DNA of 64,000 nucleotides from an uncultured Amphritea sp. (GCF_937127095.1 NZ_CAKZLP010000060.1:1-64000), one strand, 5' to 3'. Positions 20,468-31,236 are shown, numbered from the stretch's first letter. Numbers and translations are program-made. The notes: generated from the letters alone by a model not told the origin.

Positions 20468-21877
20468 ATGACTCACACACTGCTTTCTAACATGATAAAG
20501 CGCCGCACACTGCTGCAAAACGTGGTTAAAACCTTGGGGGCGGTTGCGGTCGGCAGCCTGCTGACGCTGAGTTCTGCCCAGGCAACCGTGGGCGAACCGG
20601 AAAAAGAGGAGCTGAAGTTCGGCTTTATTAAACTGACCGATATGGCCCCCCTCGCCATCGCCTATGAAAAAGGTTACTTCGAGGATGAAGGCCTCTATGT
20701 GCAGCTGGAAGCTCAGGCAAACTGGAAAGTGCTGCTGGACCGGGTGATTGATGGTCAGCTGGATGGCGCACACATGCTGGCAGGCCAGCCGCTGGGGGCA
20801 ACCATCGGTTTCGGTACTCAGGCACATATCATTACCGCGTTCAGTATGGACCTGAACGGCAACGCCATTACTGTTTCTAACGACATCTGGGAACAGATGA
20901 AACCCTATGTGGATAAAGATGCCGATGGCAAGCCGGTGCATCCAATCAAAGCGGACGCGCTGAAGCCGGTGGTTGACGCTTATAAAGCCCAGGGCAAGCC
21001 TTTCAAAATGGGCATGGTGTTTCCGGTATCCACCCATAACTACGAGCTGCGTTACTGGCTGGCCGCCGGTGGTATCCACCCCGGTTATTATGCGCCAATG
21101 CGCGGCGATACGGCCGGACAGATCGATGCGGATGCTCTGCTCTCTGTGACGCCGCCACCGCAGATGCCCTCCACCATGGAAGCCGGAACTATTTTCGGCT
21201 ATTGCGTTGGCGAGCCCTGGAACCAGCAGGCGGTGTTTAAAGGCATCGGTGTACCGGTCATCACCGATTATGAGATCTGGAAAGACAACCCTGAGAAAGT
21301 GTTTGGCGTATCCAAAGCCTGGGCTGACCAGTATCCCAACACCCACATCCGCGTGGTTAAAGCGATGATCCGCGCAGCCAAATGGCTGGATGACAACAAC
21401 AACGGCAACCGCCCTGAAGCGGTCGACATTCTCTCCCGTCCGGAATATGTCGGTGCGGATTACGATGTTATCGCCAACTCCATGACCGGTACCTTTGAAT
21501 ATGAGAAGGGTGATAAGCGCGAAGTCCCTGACTTCAACGTCTTCTTCCGTCACAACGCCACCTACCCTTACTACTCAGACGCTATCTGGTATCTGACCCA
21601 GATGCGCCGCTGGGGCCAGATCGCTGAGCCCAAGTCTGATGAGTGGTTTATGGAAACCGCGAAAAAGGTTTACCGTCCGGACATCTATGCGATAGCGGCC
21701 CAGGAACTGATTGCTGAGGGTAAGCTGAAGGCCAGTGAGTTCCCTGATTTTGCCACTGAAACCGGCTTCAAGACACCGCAGACCGGGTTTATTGATGGCG
21801 TGACCTACGACGGCCATCAGCCGAATGATTACCTGACTAAATTTAAGATCGGCCTGAAACCTGATAGTAAAATTTAA
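20468..21877 (+). CDS. nrtA: Nitrate ABC transporter substrate-binding protein (NrtA/CmpA family)
   Basis: [28 protein letters not shown] Tat-like leader, then [31 protein letters not shown] ccaggag precedes the ATG at 20468. Confidence 0.9.
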   Translation: MTHTLLSNMIKRRTLLQNVVKTLGAVAVGSLLTLSSAQATVGEPEKEELKFGFIKLTDMAPLAIAYEKGYFEDEGLYVQLEAQANWKVLLDRVIDGQLDGAHMLAGQPLGATIGFGTQAHIITAFSMDLNGNAITVSNDIWEQMKPYVDKDADGKPVHPIKADALKPVVDAYKAQGKPFKMGMVFPVSTHNYELRYWLAAGGIHPGYYAPMRGDTAGQIDADALLSVTPPPQMPSTMEAGTIFGYCVGEPWNQQAVFKGIGVPVITDYEIWKDNPEKVFGVSKAWADQYPNTHIRVVKAMIRAAKWLDDNNNGNRPEAVDILSRPEYVGADYDVIANSMTGTFEYEKGDKREVPDFNVFFRHNATYPYYSDAIWYLTQMRRWGQIAEPKSDEWFMETAKKVYRPDIYAIAAQELIAEGKLKASEFPDFATETGFKTPQTGFIDGVTYDGHQPNDYLTKFKIGLKPDSKI

Positions 21878-21983
21878 AGTACGGCGCGGGCATTCCTGCA
21901 TACGCTGAGTGCCCGTCTACAGCATCAACGCCCCCGAAAGAAAACCAAAGGGTCGCGGGTGAGCGACCCGTTGGAGAGTAATT

Positions 21984-22967
21984 ATGAGTAGCATCGCACT
22001 GAAACTGTTAAAGCCATTAGGCTTACCCGATAAGCTGAATCTGGCGTCCCTGATCAAAGCGCTGGTCGTGCCTATGAGCGGTATTCTGATCTTCCTGTTT
22101 ATCTGGAATGTCGGTGCCCGGAATATCCATACCTCACTGGGGGAGTTTCCTGGCCCCACACAGGTATATGAGCAGGGCCTTAACCTGCTGGATGAACATA
22201 ACAGAGAGCGTCAGAAAGAGGCAGACTTCTACCAGCGCCAGGATGATCGCAATGCTAAAAAGCTGGAGAAAAACCCCGAGGCAGAGATCAAAATTCGTGG
22301 ATATACCGGCAAAGCGACCTTTATCGATCAGATCGGCACCAGCCTGATCACGGTGTTAGCGGGCTTTTTTGCAGCATCACTGATCGCTATCCCGGCGGGC
22401 ATTGTGATAGGCCTGAATAAAACTCTCTACAGTGCTTTTAACCCGGTGATTCAACTGTTCAAACCAGTGTCCCCACTGGCCTGGTTACCCCTGGTGACGA
22501 TGGTGGTCAGTGCCGTATATGTCAGTGATGATCCGATGTTTGCGAAATCCTTTATTACCTCACTGATCACCGTTTCGCTGTGCTGCCTCTGGCCCACTCT
22601 GCTGAACACTGCTGTCGGTGTCTCTACCATCAGCGCCGACCTCAACAATGTCAGTAAGGTGCTGCGGCTGTCGTGGTTAACCCATGTGATCAAGATTGTT
22701 ATCCCCTCCGCTATCCCGATGATTTTCACCGGTCTGCGGCTGTCACTGGGGATCGCCTGGATGGTGCTGATCGCCGCCGAGATGCTGGCGCAAAACCCGG
22801 GGCTGGGTAAGTTTGTCTGGGATGAGTTCCAGAACGGCAGTTCCAACTCACTGGGACGTATTATGGTGGCGGTGCTGGTGATCGGCCTGATCGGTTTTAT
22901 GCTCGACCGCATCATGCTGATGCTGCAAAAGAAAGTCTCCTGGGATAAGACCCAGGAATTACGTTAA
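21984..22967 (+). CDS. nrtB: Nitrate ABC transporter permease
   Basis: 327 aa NrtB/SsuC-type permease: GTSLITVLAGFFAASLIAIPAGIVIGLNKTLYSAFNPVIQLFKPVSPLAWLPL. Confidence 0.9.
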   Translation: MSSIALKLLKPLGLPDKLNLASLIKALVVPMSGILIFLFIWNVGARNIHTSLGEFPGPTQVYEQGLNLLDEHNRERQKEADFYQRQDDRNAKKLEKNPEAEIKIRGYTGKATFIDQIGTSLITVLAGFFAASLIAIPAGIVIGLNKTLYSAFNPVIQLFKPVSPLAWLPLVTMVVSAVYVSDDPMFAKSFITSLITVSLCCLWPTLLNTAVGVSTISADLNNVSKVLRLSWLTHVIKIVIPSAIPMIFTGLRLSLGIAWMVLIAAEMLAQNPGLGKFVWDEFQNGSSNSLGRIMVAVLVIGLIGFMLDRIMLMLQKKVSWDKTQELR

Positions 22968-22985
22968 CCGGTAAGGAGAAAGATC

Positions 22986-23885
22986 ATGGCAACTAAAACA
23001 CATCTGGAGCTTACCGGTGTCGATATCGATTTTCCGACGCCCAGCGGCCCGTTCAAGGCACTGAGCAATGTTAACCTGAAGATCGAACGGGGCGAGTTTG
23101 TCTCCCTGATCGGTCATTCCGGTTGTGGTAAATCCACCGTACTGAATATCGTTGCCGGTTTGTATCAGGCCACCCAGGGCGGCGTGCTGTTAGATGGCAA
23201 AGAGGTGAATGAGCCCGGTCCGGAACGGGCCGTGGTGTTTCAGAACCACTCCCTGCTACCCTGGCTGACCGCGTATGAGAACGTTGAACTGGCGGTAAAG
23301 CAGGTCTTTAAAAACAGCAAATCCAAAGCGGAGATGAAGGAGTGGATCGAGCACAACCTGCATCTGGTGCATATGGATCATGCGATGCATAAACGCCCGG
23401 ATGAGATCTCCGGCGGGATGAAACAGCGGGTGGGTATCGCCCGGGCGCTGGCGATGGAACCCACCGTGATGCTGATGGATGAACCGTTCGGCGCGCTGGA
23501 CGCCCTCACCCGTGCGCACCTGCAGGACTCGCTGATGGAGATTCAGGCCGACCTGAATAACACCGTGATTATGATCACCCACGATGTTGACGAGGCAGTA
23601 TTGTTATCTGATCGCATCGTGATGATGACCAACGGCCCGGCGGCCACGGTGGGTGAGATACTTGAGGTGAAACTGGAACGCCCACGACATCGTCTGGCGC
23701 TGGCGGATGATCCTGAATATAACCACTATCGCGCTGCGGTTTTGAGCTTCCTCTATGAGAAACAGAGAAAGCCGGTTGAAGGCAATGCAGCTCCGGTGGC
23801 AACGGACACGAAGCAGAACTCAGTTGCAGCGACCGCAGAGGAAACCGCGGCAAAGACGGTGCTTGCGGATGAACAGGCCGCCTGA
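22986..23885 (+). CDS. nrtD: Nitrate ABC transporter ATP-binding protein
   Basis: Walker A GHSGCGKST, signature SGGMKQRVGIARAL, Walker B MLMDEPFGALDA. Confidence 0.9.
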   Translation: MATKTHLELTGVDIDFPTPSGPFKALSNVNLKIERGEFVSLIGHSGCGKSTVLNIVAGLYQATQGGVLLDGKEVNEPGPERAVVFQNHSLLPWLTAYENVELAVKQVFKNSKSKAEMKEWIEHNLHLVHMDHAMHKRPDEISGGMKQRVGIARALAMEPTVMLMDEPFGALDALTRAHLQDSLMEIQADLNNTVIMITHDVDEAVLLSDRIVMMTNGPAATVGEILEVKLERPRHRLALADDPEYNHYRAAVLSFLYEKQRKPVEGNAAPVATDTKQNSVAATAEETAAKTVLADEQAA

Positions 23886-23910
23886 CTAAAACGCTTTGAT
23901 GATCAATTTC

Positions 23911-23936
23911 AGCCCGGCAACTGCCGGGCTTTTTTT
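23911..23936 (+). terminator. Terminator of nrt operon
   Basis: agcccggcaactgccgggct followed by a T-tract. Confidence 0.85.
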
Positions 23937-23962
23937 CGACTGGCTGTTTACTGCACTTATCT

Positions 23963-23994
23963 CGTTCCCACGCTCCTGCGTGGGAATGCATACG
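23963..23994. repeat. REP-like palindromic element
   Basis: cgttcccacgctcctgcgtgggaatgcatacg; stem ttcccacgc/gcgtgggaa. Confidence 0.65.
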
Positions 23995-24033
23995 CCCCCT
24001 GAAGTTACCTTTCTGTGCACACAAAGCAACAAT

Positions 24034-24050
24034 CGCCCCAACACAGTGCA
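24034..24050 (+). promoter_or_regulatory. Putative NtrC-like site upstream of second nitrate operon
   Basis: cGCcCCaacacAGTGCA against TGCACY-N5-RGTGCA (two mismatches at the specified positions). Confidence 0.4.
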
Positions 24051-24125
24051 ATAAACCGGGGGGATTTGATTAGAAAAACAACTTAAATAAATTAACATAT
24101 TGATTTATATATGATTTTAAATTTC

Positions 24126-24141
24126 AGGCACACTCCCTGCT
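24126..24141 (+). promoter_or_regulatory. Putative sigma54 -24/-12 promoter
   Basis: aGGCACactcccTGCT with correct GG/GC spacing. Confidence 0.55.
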
Positions 24142-24183
24142 ATATACAGAGAGCCTATCTTAGGCTTCTCATATTTTTTGGAC

Positions 24184-24250
24184 AATGGTGTTCATCCTCC
24201 AGTACTTCGCACTCGTACTGGTCGGTGAATGCCATTTTTTTTTGGATTTT
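24184..24250 (+). terminator. Leader terminator/attenuator upstream of FAD reductase-nirBD-nasA operon
   Basis: aatggtgttca...tgaatgccatt outer stem plus inner perfect ccagtac/gtactgg stem, followed by a long T-tract, ending just before the ATG at 24255. Confidence 0.7.
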
Positions 24251-24254
24251 TTTT

Positions 24255-25628
24255 ATGCCCAAAGCAGATCTTATCATTATCGGTAACGGCATGGCCTGCG
24301 GTCGGTTGCTGGACGAGATTCTGAAGCGTGATGCGGATCGCTTCCGCATCACCGTCTTCGGCGCCGAAGGCTACGCCAACTACAACCGCATTATGTTATC
24401 TCCGGTACTTGCCGGTGAGATCACCGCAGAACAGATTGTCACGCACTCAGAGCAGTGGTATCGGGATAATCAGATTACCCTGCACAGTGACGATCCGGTG
24501 ATTGAGATTGATGCAGAAAACCGGACGCTGACCTGTCAGAGCGGCCGCCTGTTCAGCTATGACGCACTGGTATTAGCCACCGGCTCTGAGCCGATCATTC
24601 CTCCGGCGGCCCGCAACTGTGATCTGGACGGCATCCTCAGTTTCCGTAATCTGGCAGATATTGACCGGATTATGCAGAAAGTCAGTCAGATTCGTCATGC
24701 AACGGTGGTCGGTGGCGGATTACTCGGTCTTGAAGCCGCCTGGGGACTGCGTCAACAGGGGCTGGAAGTCACCGTCATTCATCGTGGCGGCTGGTTGCTA
24801 AACCGGCAGCTAGACCCGGCAGCTGGAGAGTTGTTAAAGCAGTCACTGGAATCACGGGGTATCCGCTTCCACCTCAATGCTGAAATCCACCAGTTTGATA
24901 CTAACCCGACAATATCTTCTGATGAGAGCTCTGCCCTGCGGTCCGCAGGCTCAAAAAGCAAAGCATCTCCACCCCCTAAAACCCTGCAGAAAATCACCCT
25001 CAGCGACGGCACGGTGATCAACACCGGGCTCGCCGTGATCGCCATCGGTATCTCCCCCAACCACCAGCTGGCAAAGATCAGCGGACTCGATTGCGACAGA
25101 GGGATTCTGGTTAATGACCGGATGCAGAGTTCTCATCAGAATATATATGCCCTGGGCGAATGCACCCAGTTTGGCAACCATACCTTTGGCCTGGTCGCCC
25201 CCCTGTGGGATCAGGCTGCGGTACTGGCTGACCAGCTGTGTCTGACAAACGATAGCCGCTTCAGTGTCCAGCCCTGCGCCACCAAACTGAAGGTGTCCGG
25301 CATCGACCTGTTTTCTGCTGGCGAGTTTCTTGACTCCCCTGAGACTGAATCGGTGGTCTGTCAGGACAGCAGCAGCGGTGTTTACCGCAAACTTATTTTC
25401 CGCAACCAGGTACTCACCGGTGCTGTGCTTTATGGCGCAGTTAACGACGGTAACTGGTATTTCGAACTGATTCAGCAGTCGCAGCAAATACAACATCTGA
25501 GCCCGGACCTTATTTTTGGCCGACGCTATTGCGACGCTGAATTAATCACCCCATTCACCCCTGCCGGTGTCGAAGAGATCCAGACTTCAGCACCTGAATT
25601 ACGTCTGGCAACAGGAGCAACCCTATGA
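24255..25628 (+). CDS. FAD-dependent NAD(P)H oxidoreductase, likely electron-transfer subunit of assimilatory nitrate reduction
   Basis: MPKADLIIIGNGMACGRLLDEIL and VVGGGLLGLEAAWGLRQQGLEVTVIH; paralogous to the NirB N-terminus; the ORF-track start at 24111 would include leader DNA. Confidence 0.8.
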   Translation: MPKADLIIIGNGMACGRLLDEILKRDADRFRITVFGAEGYANYNRIMLSPVLAGEITAEQIVTHSEQWYRDNQITLHSDDPVIEIDAENRTLTCQSGRLFSYDALVLATGSEPIIPPAARNCDLDGILSFRNLADIDRIMQKVSQIRHATVVGGGLLGLEAAWGLRQQGLEVTVIHRGGWLLNRQLDPAAGELLKQSLESRGIRFHLNAEIHQFDTNPTISSDESSALRSAGSKSKASPPPKTLQKITLSDGTVINTGLAVIAIGISPNHQLAKISGLDCDRGILVNDRMQSSHQNIYALGECTQFGNHTFGLVAPLWDQAAVLADQLCLTNDSRFSVQPCATKLKVSGIDLFSAGEFLDSPETESVVCQDSSSGVYRKLIFRNQVLTGAVLYGAVNDGNWYFELIQQSQQIQHLSPDLIFGRRYCDAELITPFTPAGVEEIQTSAPELRLATGATL

Positions 25629-28171
25629 GCAAAACAAAACTGGTTATCGCCGGAAACGGCATGGTTGGCCATCAGTTTCTTCAAAGCCTGGCAGACAGCG
25701 GCCGCTTACATGATTTCGACGTCACCGTCTTTTGCGAAGAAACCCGGCTGGCCTATGACCGGGTGCATCTGAGCGCTTACTTCTCCGGTGCAACCGCAGA
25801 AGATCTGGCGATGGGGAATGCTGACACCTACCGTAACTGGGGACTGACTGTACTCACCGGTGAAACCGTCACCGGGATCGACAGAGAATATAAATCGGTA
25901 ACCACCGATAAAGGCCGCGAACTGAGCTACGACAAGTTGGTGCTGGCAACCGGGTCCTATCCGTTTGTGCCTCCGGTTCCCGGTCATGACCGCCCGCAGT
26001 GCCTGGTGTATCGAACCATTGATGATCTCGATGCCATCGCCGCCGCCGCAAAAAACTCTAAAATCGGCACCGTGGTTGGGGGTGGTTTGCTGGGTCTGGA
26101 AGCGGCTAAAGCGCTAACCGATCTGGGACTGGAAACCCATGTGGTGGAGTTTGCTCCACGTTTGATGGCCGTGCAGCTGGATAACGGTGGCGGCGCGATG
26201 CTACGGCAGAAGATCGAAGCACTGGGTGTGAAAGTGCATACAGAGAAAAATACTCAGCTGATCGATGCTGGTGAGCAGTGTTTCCACAAGATGAACTTTG
26301 CCGATGGTGAAGTGCTGGAAACCGACCTGATTCTGTTCTCTGCCGGCATCCGCCCCCGTGACGAACTGGCGCGTCAGAATGGTCTGGAGGTCGGTGAGCG
26401 TGGCGGTATTGTGATCAACAACGTCTGCCAGACCTCTGACCCGTCTATCTACGCCATTGGTGAGTGCGCCCTGTGGAACAAGCAGATCTTCGGCCTGGTC
26501 GCACCCGGCAATCAGATGGCGAAAGTGGCGCTGTCTCATCTGCTGGATGGCAGCGATAGTTTCACCGGCGCCGATATGAGCACCAAACTGAAACTGATGG
26601 GGGTTGATGTCGCCAGCATCGGCGATGCCCACGGCAATACGCCGGGATCACGCAACTACACCTTTGTCGATGAGCGTGCCGAAGTTTACAAAAAACTGGT
26701 GGTGTCAGAGGATGGCAAAATTCTGCTGGGCGCTATTCTGGTGGGCGAAGCTGAACAGTACGGCACCCTGCTGCAATATATGCTCAACGGTATTCACCTG
26801 CCGGAATACCCGGACACCCTGATTCTGCCCAACCGGGGCGACGACAAACAAACCGGCCTGGGGGTTGCCGCACTGCCAGAAACCGCGCAGATCTGTTCCT
26901 GCCATGATGTCAGCAAAGCCGATGTCCGCATGGCGCTGGATAGTGGCTGTTGCACTCTGGCCGATGTCAAAGGCGCCACCAAAGCGGCCACCGGCTGTGG
27001 CGGTTGCTCTGCCCTGCTAACCGATCTGGTGAATCACGAACTGGAAGAGATGGGTGTCGAAGTTAACCGCGACCTGTGCGAACACTTCCCCTATACCCGT
27101 CAGGACCTCTATAACATCATCCGCATCGAAGAGATCCACAGCTTTGATGAACTGCTGGAAAAACATGGCCGTGGTCACGGTTGTGAAATCTGCCGTCCAG
27201 CGGCGGGTAGTATTCTGGCCTCCTGCTGGAACGATTATATCCTGACGGAAAACAACGTCAGCCTGCAGGACACCAACGACACCTTTATGGCGAATATGCA
27301 GAAGGATGGCACCTATTCGGTGGTGCCCCGGGTGGCGGGCGGCGAAATCACCGCCGATAAGCTGATCGTGCTGGGTCAGGTAGCGAAGAAATATAACCTC
27401 TATAGCAAGATTACCGGCGGCCAGCGGGTCGACCTGTTTGGTGCCCGGCTGGAGCAACTACCGGATATCTGGCAAGAGCTGATCGACGCTGGCTTTGAAA
27501 CCGGGCACGCCTACGGTAAATCGCTGCGTACTGTTAAATCCTGCGTTGGCAGTACCTGGTGCCGCTTTGGTGTGGATGACAGTGCCGGTCTGGCGATCGA
27601 TCTGGAGAACCGTTACAAAGGTCTGCGCGCACCGCACAAAATCAAATTTGCGGTGTCCGGCTGCACCCGTGAATGTGCTGAAGCACAGAGTAAGGATATC
27701 GGCGTGATCGCCACCGAAAAAGGCTGGAACCTCTACGTCTGCGGTAACGGCGGCATGAAGCCCCGCCACGGTGACCTGTTTGCCACCGACCTCGACCGGG
27801 ACACACTGATCCGTTACATCGACCGCATCCTGATGTTCTACATCAAAACCGCCGACCGTCTGCAGCGCACCTCCGTGTGGATGGAAAACATGGAGGGTGG
27901 TCTGGACTACCTTCGCCAGGTAATTATCAGTGACACGCTGAACCTAGCCGAAGAGCTGGAGCAGCAGATGGATCATGTTGTCGATACTTATCAGTGCGAG
28001 TGGAAAACCACCCTGGAAGATCCGCAAGCACTGAAGCGGTTCCGCCATTTCGTTAACTCCGACGCCCCTGACAGCAACATTGTATTCGTCGAAGAACGCC
28101 AACAGATCCGCCCGGCGACCCCCCAGGAAAAAGCTGAAATCCAGGCTGAACCGATCAAACTGGTCAGCTGA
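25625..28171 (+). CDS. nirB: Nitrite reductase (NADH) large subunit
   Basis: 848 aa; FAD/NAD domains, BFD-type CSCHDVSKADVRMAL...CGGCSALL, siroheme/4Fe-4S region CVGSTWCRFG...CTRECAEAQ. Confidence 0.95.
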   Translation: MSKTKLVIAGNGMVGHQFLQSLADSGRLHDFDVTVFCEETRLAYDRVHLSAYFSGATAEDLAMGNADTYRNWGLTVLTGETVTGIDREYKSVTTDKGRELSYDKLVLATGSYPFVPPVPGHDRPQCLVYRTIDDLDAIAAAAKNSKIGTVVGGGLLGLEAAKALTDLGLETHVVEFAPRLMAVQLDNGGGAMLRQKIEALGVKVHTEKNTQLIDAGEQCFHKMNFADGEVLETDLILFSAGIRPRDELARQNGLEVGERGGIVINNVCQTSDPSIYAIGECALWNKQIFGLVAPGNQMAKVALSHLLDGSDSFTGADMSTKLKLMGVDVASIGDAHGNTPGSRNYTFVDERAEVYKKLVVSEDGKILLGAILVGEAEQYGTLLQYMLNGIHLPEYPDTLILPNRGDDKQTGLGVAALPETAQICSCHDVSKADVRMALDSGCCTLADVKGATKAATGCGGCSALLTDLVNHELEEMGVEVNRDLCEHFPYTRQDLYNIIRIEEIHSFDELLEKHGRGHGCEICRPAAGSILASCWNDYILTENNVSLQDTNDTFMANMQKDGTYSVVPRVAGGEITADKLIVLGQVAKKYNLYSKITGGQRVDLFGARLEQLPDIWQELIDAGFETGHAYGKSLRTVKSCVGSTWCRFGVDDSAGLAIDLENRYKGLRAPHKIKFAVSGCTRECAEAQSKDIGVIATEKGWNLYVCGNGGMKPRHGDLFATDLDRDTLIRYIDRILMFYIKTADRLQRTSVWMENMEGGLDYLRQVIISDTLNLAEELEQQMDHVVDTYQCEWKTTLEDPQALKRFRHFVNSDAPDSNIVFVEERQQIRPATPQEKAEIQAEPIKLVS

Positions 28172-28186
28172 AACGAGGACGATAAG

Positions 28187-28522
28187 ATGACTACACACGC
28201 CCACTGGACTGCCGTATGCAGCCAAAACAAACTGGTGCCCGATTCAGGTATCTGTGCCCTGATAGATGATCAACAGGTTGCCCTGTTCTATGTCAAAAAA
28301 GAGCAGGCCGTGTTTGCCATTGCCAACCATGACCCGTTCAGCCAGGCGAATGTGCTGTCACGGGGCCTGATCGGCTCTAAAGGGGATAACCTGTTTGTCG
28401 CCTCACCGGTTTATAAACAGCATTTCTGTCTTAAAACCGGTCGCTGTCTGGATGATGAAACCACCCAGATTCAAACCTGGCCTGCCCGGATTGAGAATGG
28501 GCTGGTCGAAGTCTTTTTCTAA
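28187..28522 (+). CDS. nirD: Nitrite reductase small subunit
   Basis: 111 aa Rieske-like NirD: ICALIDDQQVALFYVKKEQAVFAIANHDPFSQANVLSRGLIGSKGDNLFVASPVYKQHFCLKTGRCLDD. Confidence 0.93.
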   Translation: MTTHAHWTAVCSQNKLVPDSGICALIDDQQVALFYVKKEQAVFAIANHDPFSQANVLSRGLIGSKGDNLFVASPVYKQHFCLKTGRCLDDETTQIQTWPARIENGLVEVFF

Positions 28523-28563
28523 AGCTCTTTTTTTCAAACAACGTCACCCAGGAAATCGTATCA

Positions 28564-31236
28564 ATGACCACGGCAATCAGCCCGGAAACCTGCGAGGTAA
28601 AAACCACCTGCCCTTACTGTGGAGTGGGCTGTGGTGTTAATGCCAGGGTCAGTGATAACCGGCTGATTGCAGTCAGCGGCGACAAGCACCATCCGGCCAA
28701 CCTCGGCCGTCTCTGCGTCAAAGGCTCAGCCCTGCATGAGACCACAGACCTGCAGGGAAGATTGCTGCAACCACAGATTAAGGGACAACCCGCGTCATGG
28801 GAACAGGCAATCAATAAAGTCGCCCAGTGGTTTAAGGAGATCATCGCAGAACATGGCCCCGACTCAGTAGCGTTGTACCTTTCAGGCCAGATTCTCACCG
28901 AAGATTATTACGTCGCTAATAAGCTGATGAAGGGCTTTATCGGCTCGGCTAATGTCGATACCAATTCCCGCCTCTGTATGTCCTCCGCAGTGGCGGCCCA
29001 CAAGCGGGCATTCGGTGCCGACCTGGTGCCCGGTTGCTATGAAGACCTGGAGCTGACCGATCTGTTGCTACTGGTCGGCTCGAATACTGCCTGGGCACAT
29101 CCGGTGGTCTATCAACGGATTGTGGCGGCCAAAAAAGCCCGTCCAGAGATGAAGATTGTGGTGATCGACCCTCGTCAGACCGCCACCTGCGATATTGCCG
29201 ATCTGCATCTGTCACTCAAACCCGGCAGCGACGGTTATCTGTTTACCGGCCTGCTGAGTTATCTGGCGGACAACAGTGCCCTGGATGCCTCCTTTATCAA
29301 CAACCACACTGAAGGCTTTGACAACGCCCTGCTGGCGGCGAATCAGCTGACCGGCAGTGTGGCAGAATCCGCCCAACTATGTGGTCTGAATAAGACCGAT
29401 CTGGGTCAGTTATATGACTGGTTTAGCCGCACTGAAAAAGTCGTCACCCTGTTCTCTCAGGGGATCAATCAGTCCTCCTCCGGCGTCGATAAGGGCAATG
29501 CGATCATCAACTGTCATCTGGCCAGCGGCAAGATAGGCAAACCGGGTGCAGCGCCCTTCTCCATTACCGGGCAGCCGAATGCGATGGGTGGCCGGGAGGT
29601 CGGCGGGCTGGCCAATCAGCTGGCGGCACACATGGATTTCAGTGATCCCGCCAATATCGAACTGGTTGAGAGCTTCTGGGAAGCACCGCAGATCGCCCGT
29701 AAAGAGGGCCTGAAAGCGGTGGATATGTTTCAGGCTGTCCATGATGGGCACATCAAAGCGATCTGGATTATCGGCACCAATCCGGTGGTCAGTATGCCGG
29801 ACGCCGATTTCGTCCGCGAGGCGCTGCAACGCTGCGAGTTAGTGGTGGTGTCCGATTGCATGGAGAAAACCGATACCACCGCCTGCGCCGATGTACTGCT
29901 GCCCGCCACCGGTTGGGCAGAGAAAGATGGCACTGTAACCAATTCCGAACGGGTGATATCCCGGCAGCGGGGCTTTCTTAAACCCGCTGGCAACAGCCGC
30001 CACGACTGGCAGATTATCACAGCAGTCGCCAGAGCGATGGGCTTTGAAGCAGGCTTTCGCTTCAGTTCACCCGGGGAGATCTTTGCCGAACATGCTGCAT
30101 TATCCGGCTTTCACAACAACGGCAAACGCTGCTTTGATATCTCGGGCCTGTCAGCACTTTCAGAACGCGAGTATGACCAGCTGAAACCGGTCAGATGGCC
30201 CTGTGTTAAAGGTGAAAAACACAATCCCGTCAGATTATTCAGTGATGGAGAGTTCAACACCCCCTCCGGCCGGGCGCGGATGTTGCCGATCATGCCGGCA
30301 GCACCGCTGAATCAGACCTCACCAGCGTACCCTCTGATTCTCAATACCGGTCGTATCCGTGACCAGTGGCACACCATGACTCGCACGGGCAAAGCCAGTC
30401 GACTGCTGAATCATATCGACCAGCCCTTCGTCGAGTTATCAGCGGATGACGCAGAGACATACGGAATCATTGAGAATGATCTGGTCGAGGTCGCCAGCAC
30501 ACAGGGGCGCTGTGTGGTTCGCTCAAAGATAGCCAAAGGACAATCAGCGGGCTCACTGTTTATGCCGATCCACTGGAACGCGCAGTTTGCCTCTCAGGCA
30601 CGGGTAGACAGTTTGTTTGCCTCGATAAAAGACCCTATCTCCGGTCAGCCAGAAGCTAAGCACTGCCCGGTCACTCTCCGTAAACTGAATACGGCTTGGC
30701 AGGGGGTGCTGATCAGCGATAAAGCGCTGACTGAGCTACCCTGTGAATATTGGTGCAAAGTGCCGCTGGAAAAGGGATTTCGATATGAACTCGCGGGCTT
30801 AACCCTGCCGCAAAACTGGCCCTCATGGCTGGAGAGTCAGCTTGAGATTGGCACTGACCGGATAGAACTGAACTCATCAAATAACTACCGTCTGGCCTGC
30901 TTTAACGCGCAACAGCCACAACTGCTGTTTTTCGCCTCCAGCGACAGGGTATCAACACAAGCACTGCCAAACAGCGCCTGGCTGAGTAAGCAGTTTACTC
31001 AGATCACCGGCACAGCGGCTCAACGGATGTCACTGCTGGCCGGAAAGCCAGTGGATAGCAGTGATGACGCTGGCGCTATCATCTGCAGCTGTTTTGAAGT
31101 GGGGGAAGACACCATTCGCCGGGCGATCAGTCAGGGAGCCAACTCCACCGAGCAGTTGGCAACGCAGCTGAAATGTGGCAGTAATTGCGGCTCTTGTCTG
31201 CCGGAGATCAGAGCGCTGCTCAGCTGGTTTCGTTAA
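28564..31236 (+). CDS. nasA: Assimilatory nitrate reductase catalytic subunit with C-terminal BFD-like [2Fe-2S] domain
   Basis: 890 aa molybdopterin oxidoreductase; CPYCGVGCGVNARV N-terminal cluster; C-terminal CSCFEVGEDTIRRAI...CGSNCGSCLPEI. Confidence 0.93.
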   Translation: MTTAISPETCEVKTTCPYCGVGCGVNARVSDNRLIAVSGDKHHPANLGRLCVKGSALHETTDLQGRLLQPQIKGQPASWEQAINKVAQWFKEIIAEHGPDSVALYLSGQILTEDYYVANKLMKGFIGSANVDTNSRLCMSSAVAAHKRAFGADLVPGCYEDLELTDLLLLVGSNTAWAHPVVYQRIVAAKKARPEMKIVVIDPRQTATCDIADLHLSLKPGSDGYLFTGLLSYLADNSALDASFINNHTEGFDNALLAANQLTGSVAESAQLCGLNKTDLGQLYDWFSRTEKVVTLFSQGINQSSSGVDKGNAIINCHLASGKIGKPGAAPFSITGQPNAMGGREVGGLANQLAAHMDFSDPANIELVESFWEAPQIARKEGLKAVDMFQAVHDGHIKAIWIIGTNPVVSMPDADFVREALQRCELVVVSDCMEKTDTTACADVLLPATGWAEKDGTVTNSERVISRQRGFLKPAGNSRHDWQIITAVARAMGFEAGFRFSSPGEIFAEHAALSGFHNNGKRCFDISGLSALSEREYDQLKPVRWPCVKGEKHNPVRLFSDGEFNTPSGRARMLPIMPAAPLNQTSPAYPLILNTGRIRDQWHTMTRTGKASRLLNHIDQPFVELSADDAETYGIIENDLVEVASTQGRCVVRSKIAKGQSAGSLFMPIHWNAQFASQARVDSLFASIKDPISGQPEAKHCPVTLRKLNTAWQGVLISDKALTELPCEYWCKVPLEKGFRYELAGLTLPQNWPSWLESQLEIGTDRIELNSSNNYRLACFNAQQPQLLFFASSDRVSTQALPNSAWLSKQFTQITGTAAQRMSLLAGKPVDSSDDAGAIICSCFEVGEDTIRRAISQGANSTEQLATQLKCGSNCGSCLPEIRALLSWFR

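Noticed and set aside
23963-23994. cgttcccacgctcctgcgtgggaatg as the nrt terminator
   Set aside because: A canonical terminator with T-tract is already at 23911-23936; this is better explained as a REP-like element.
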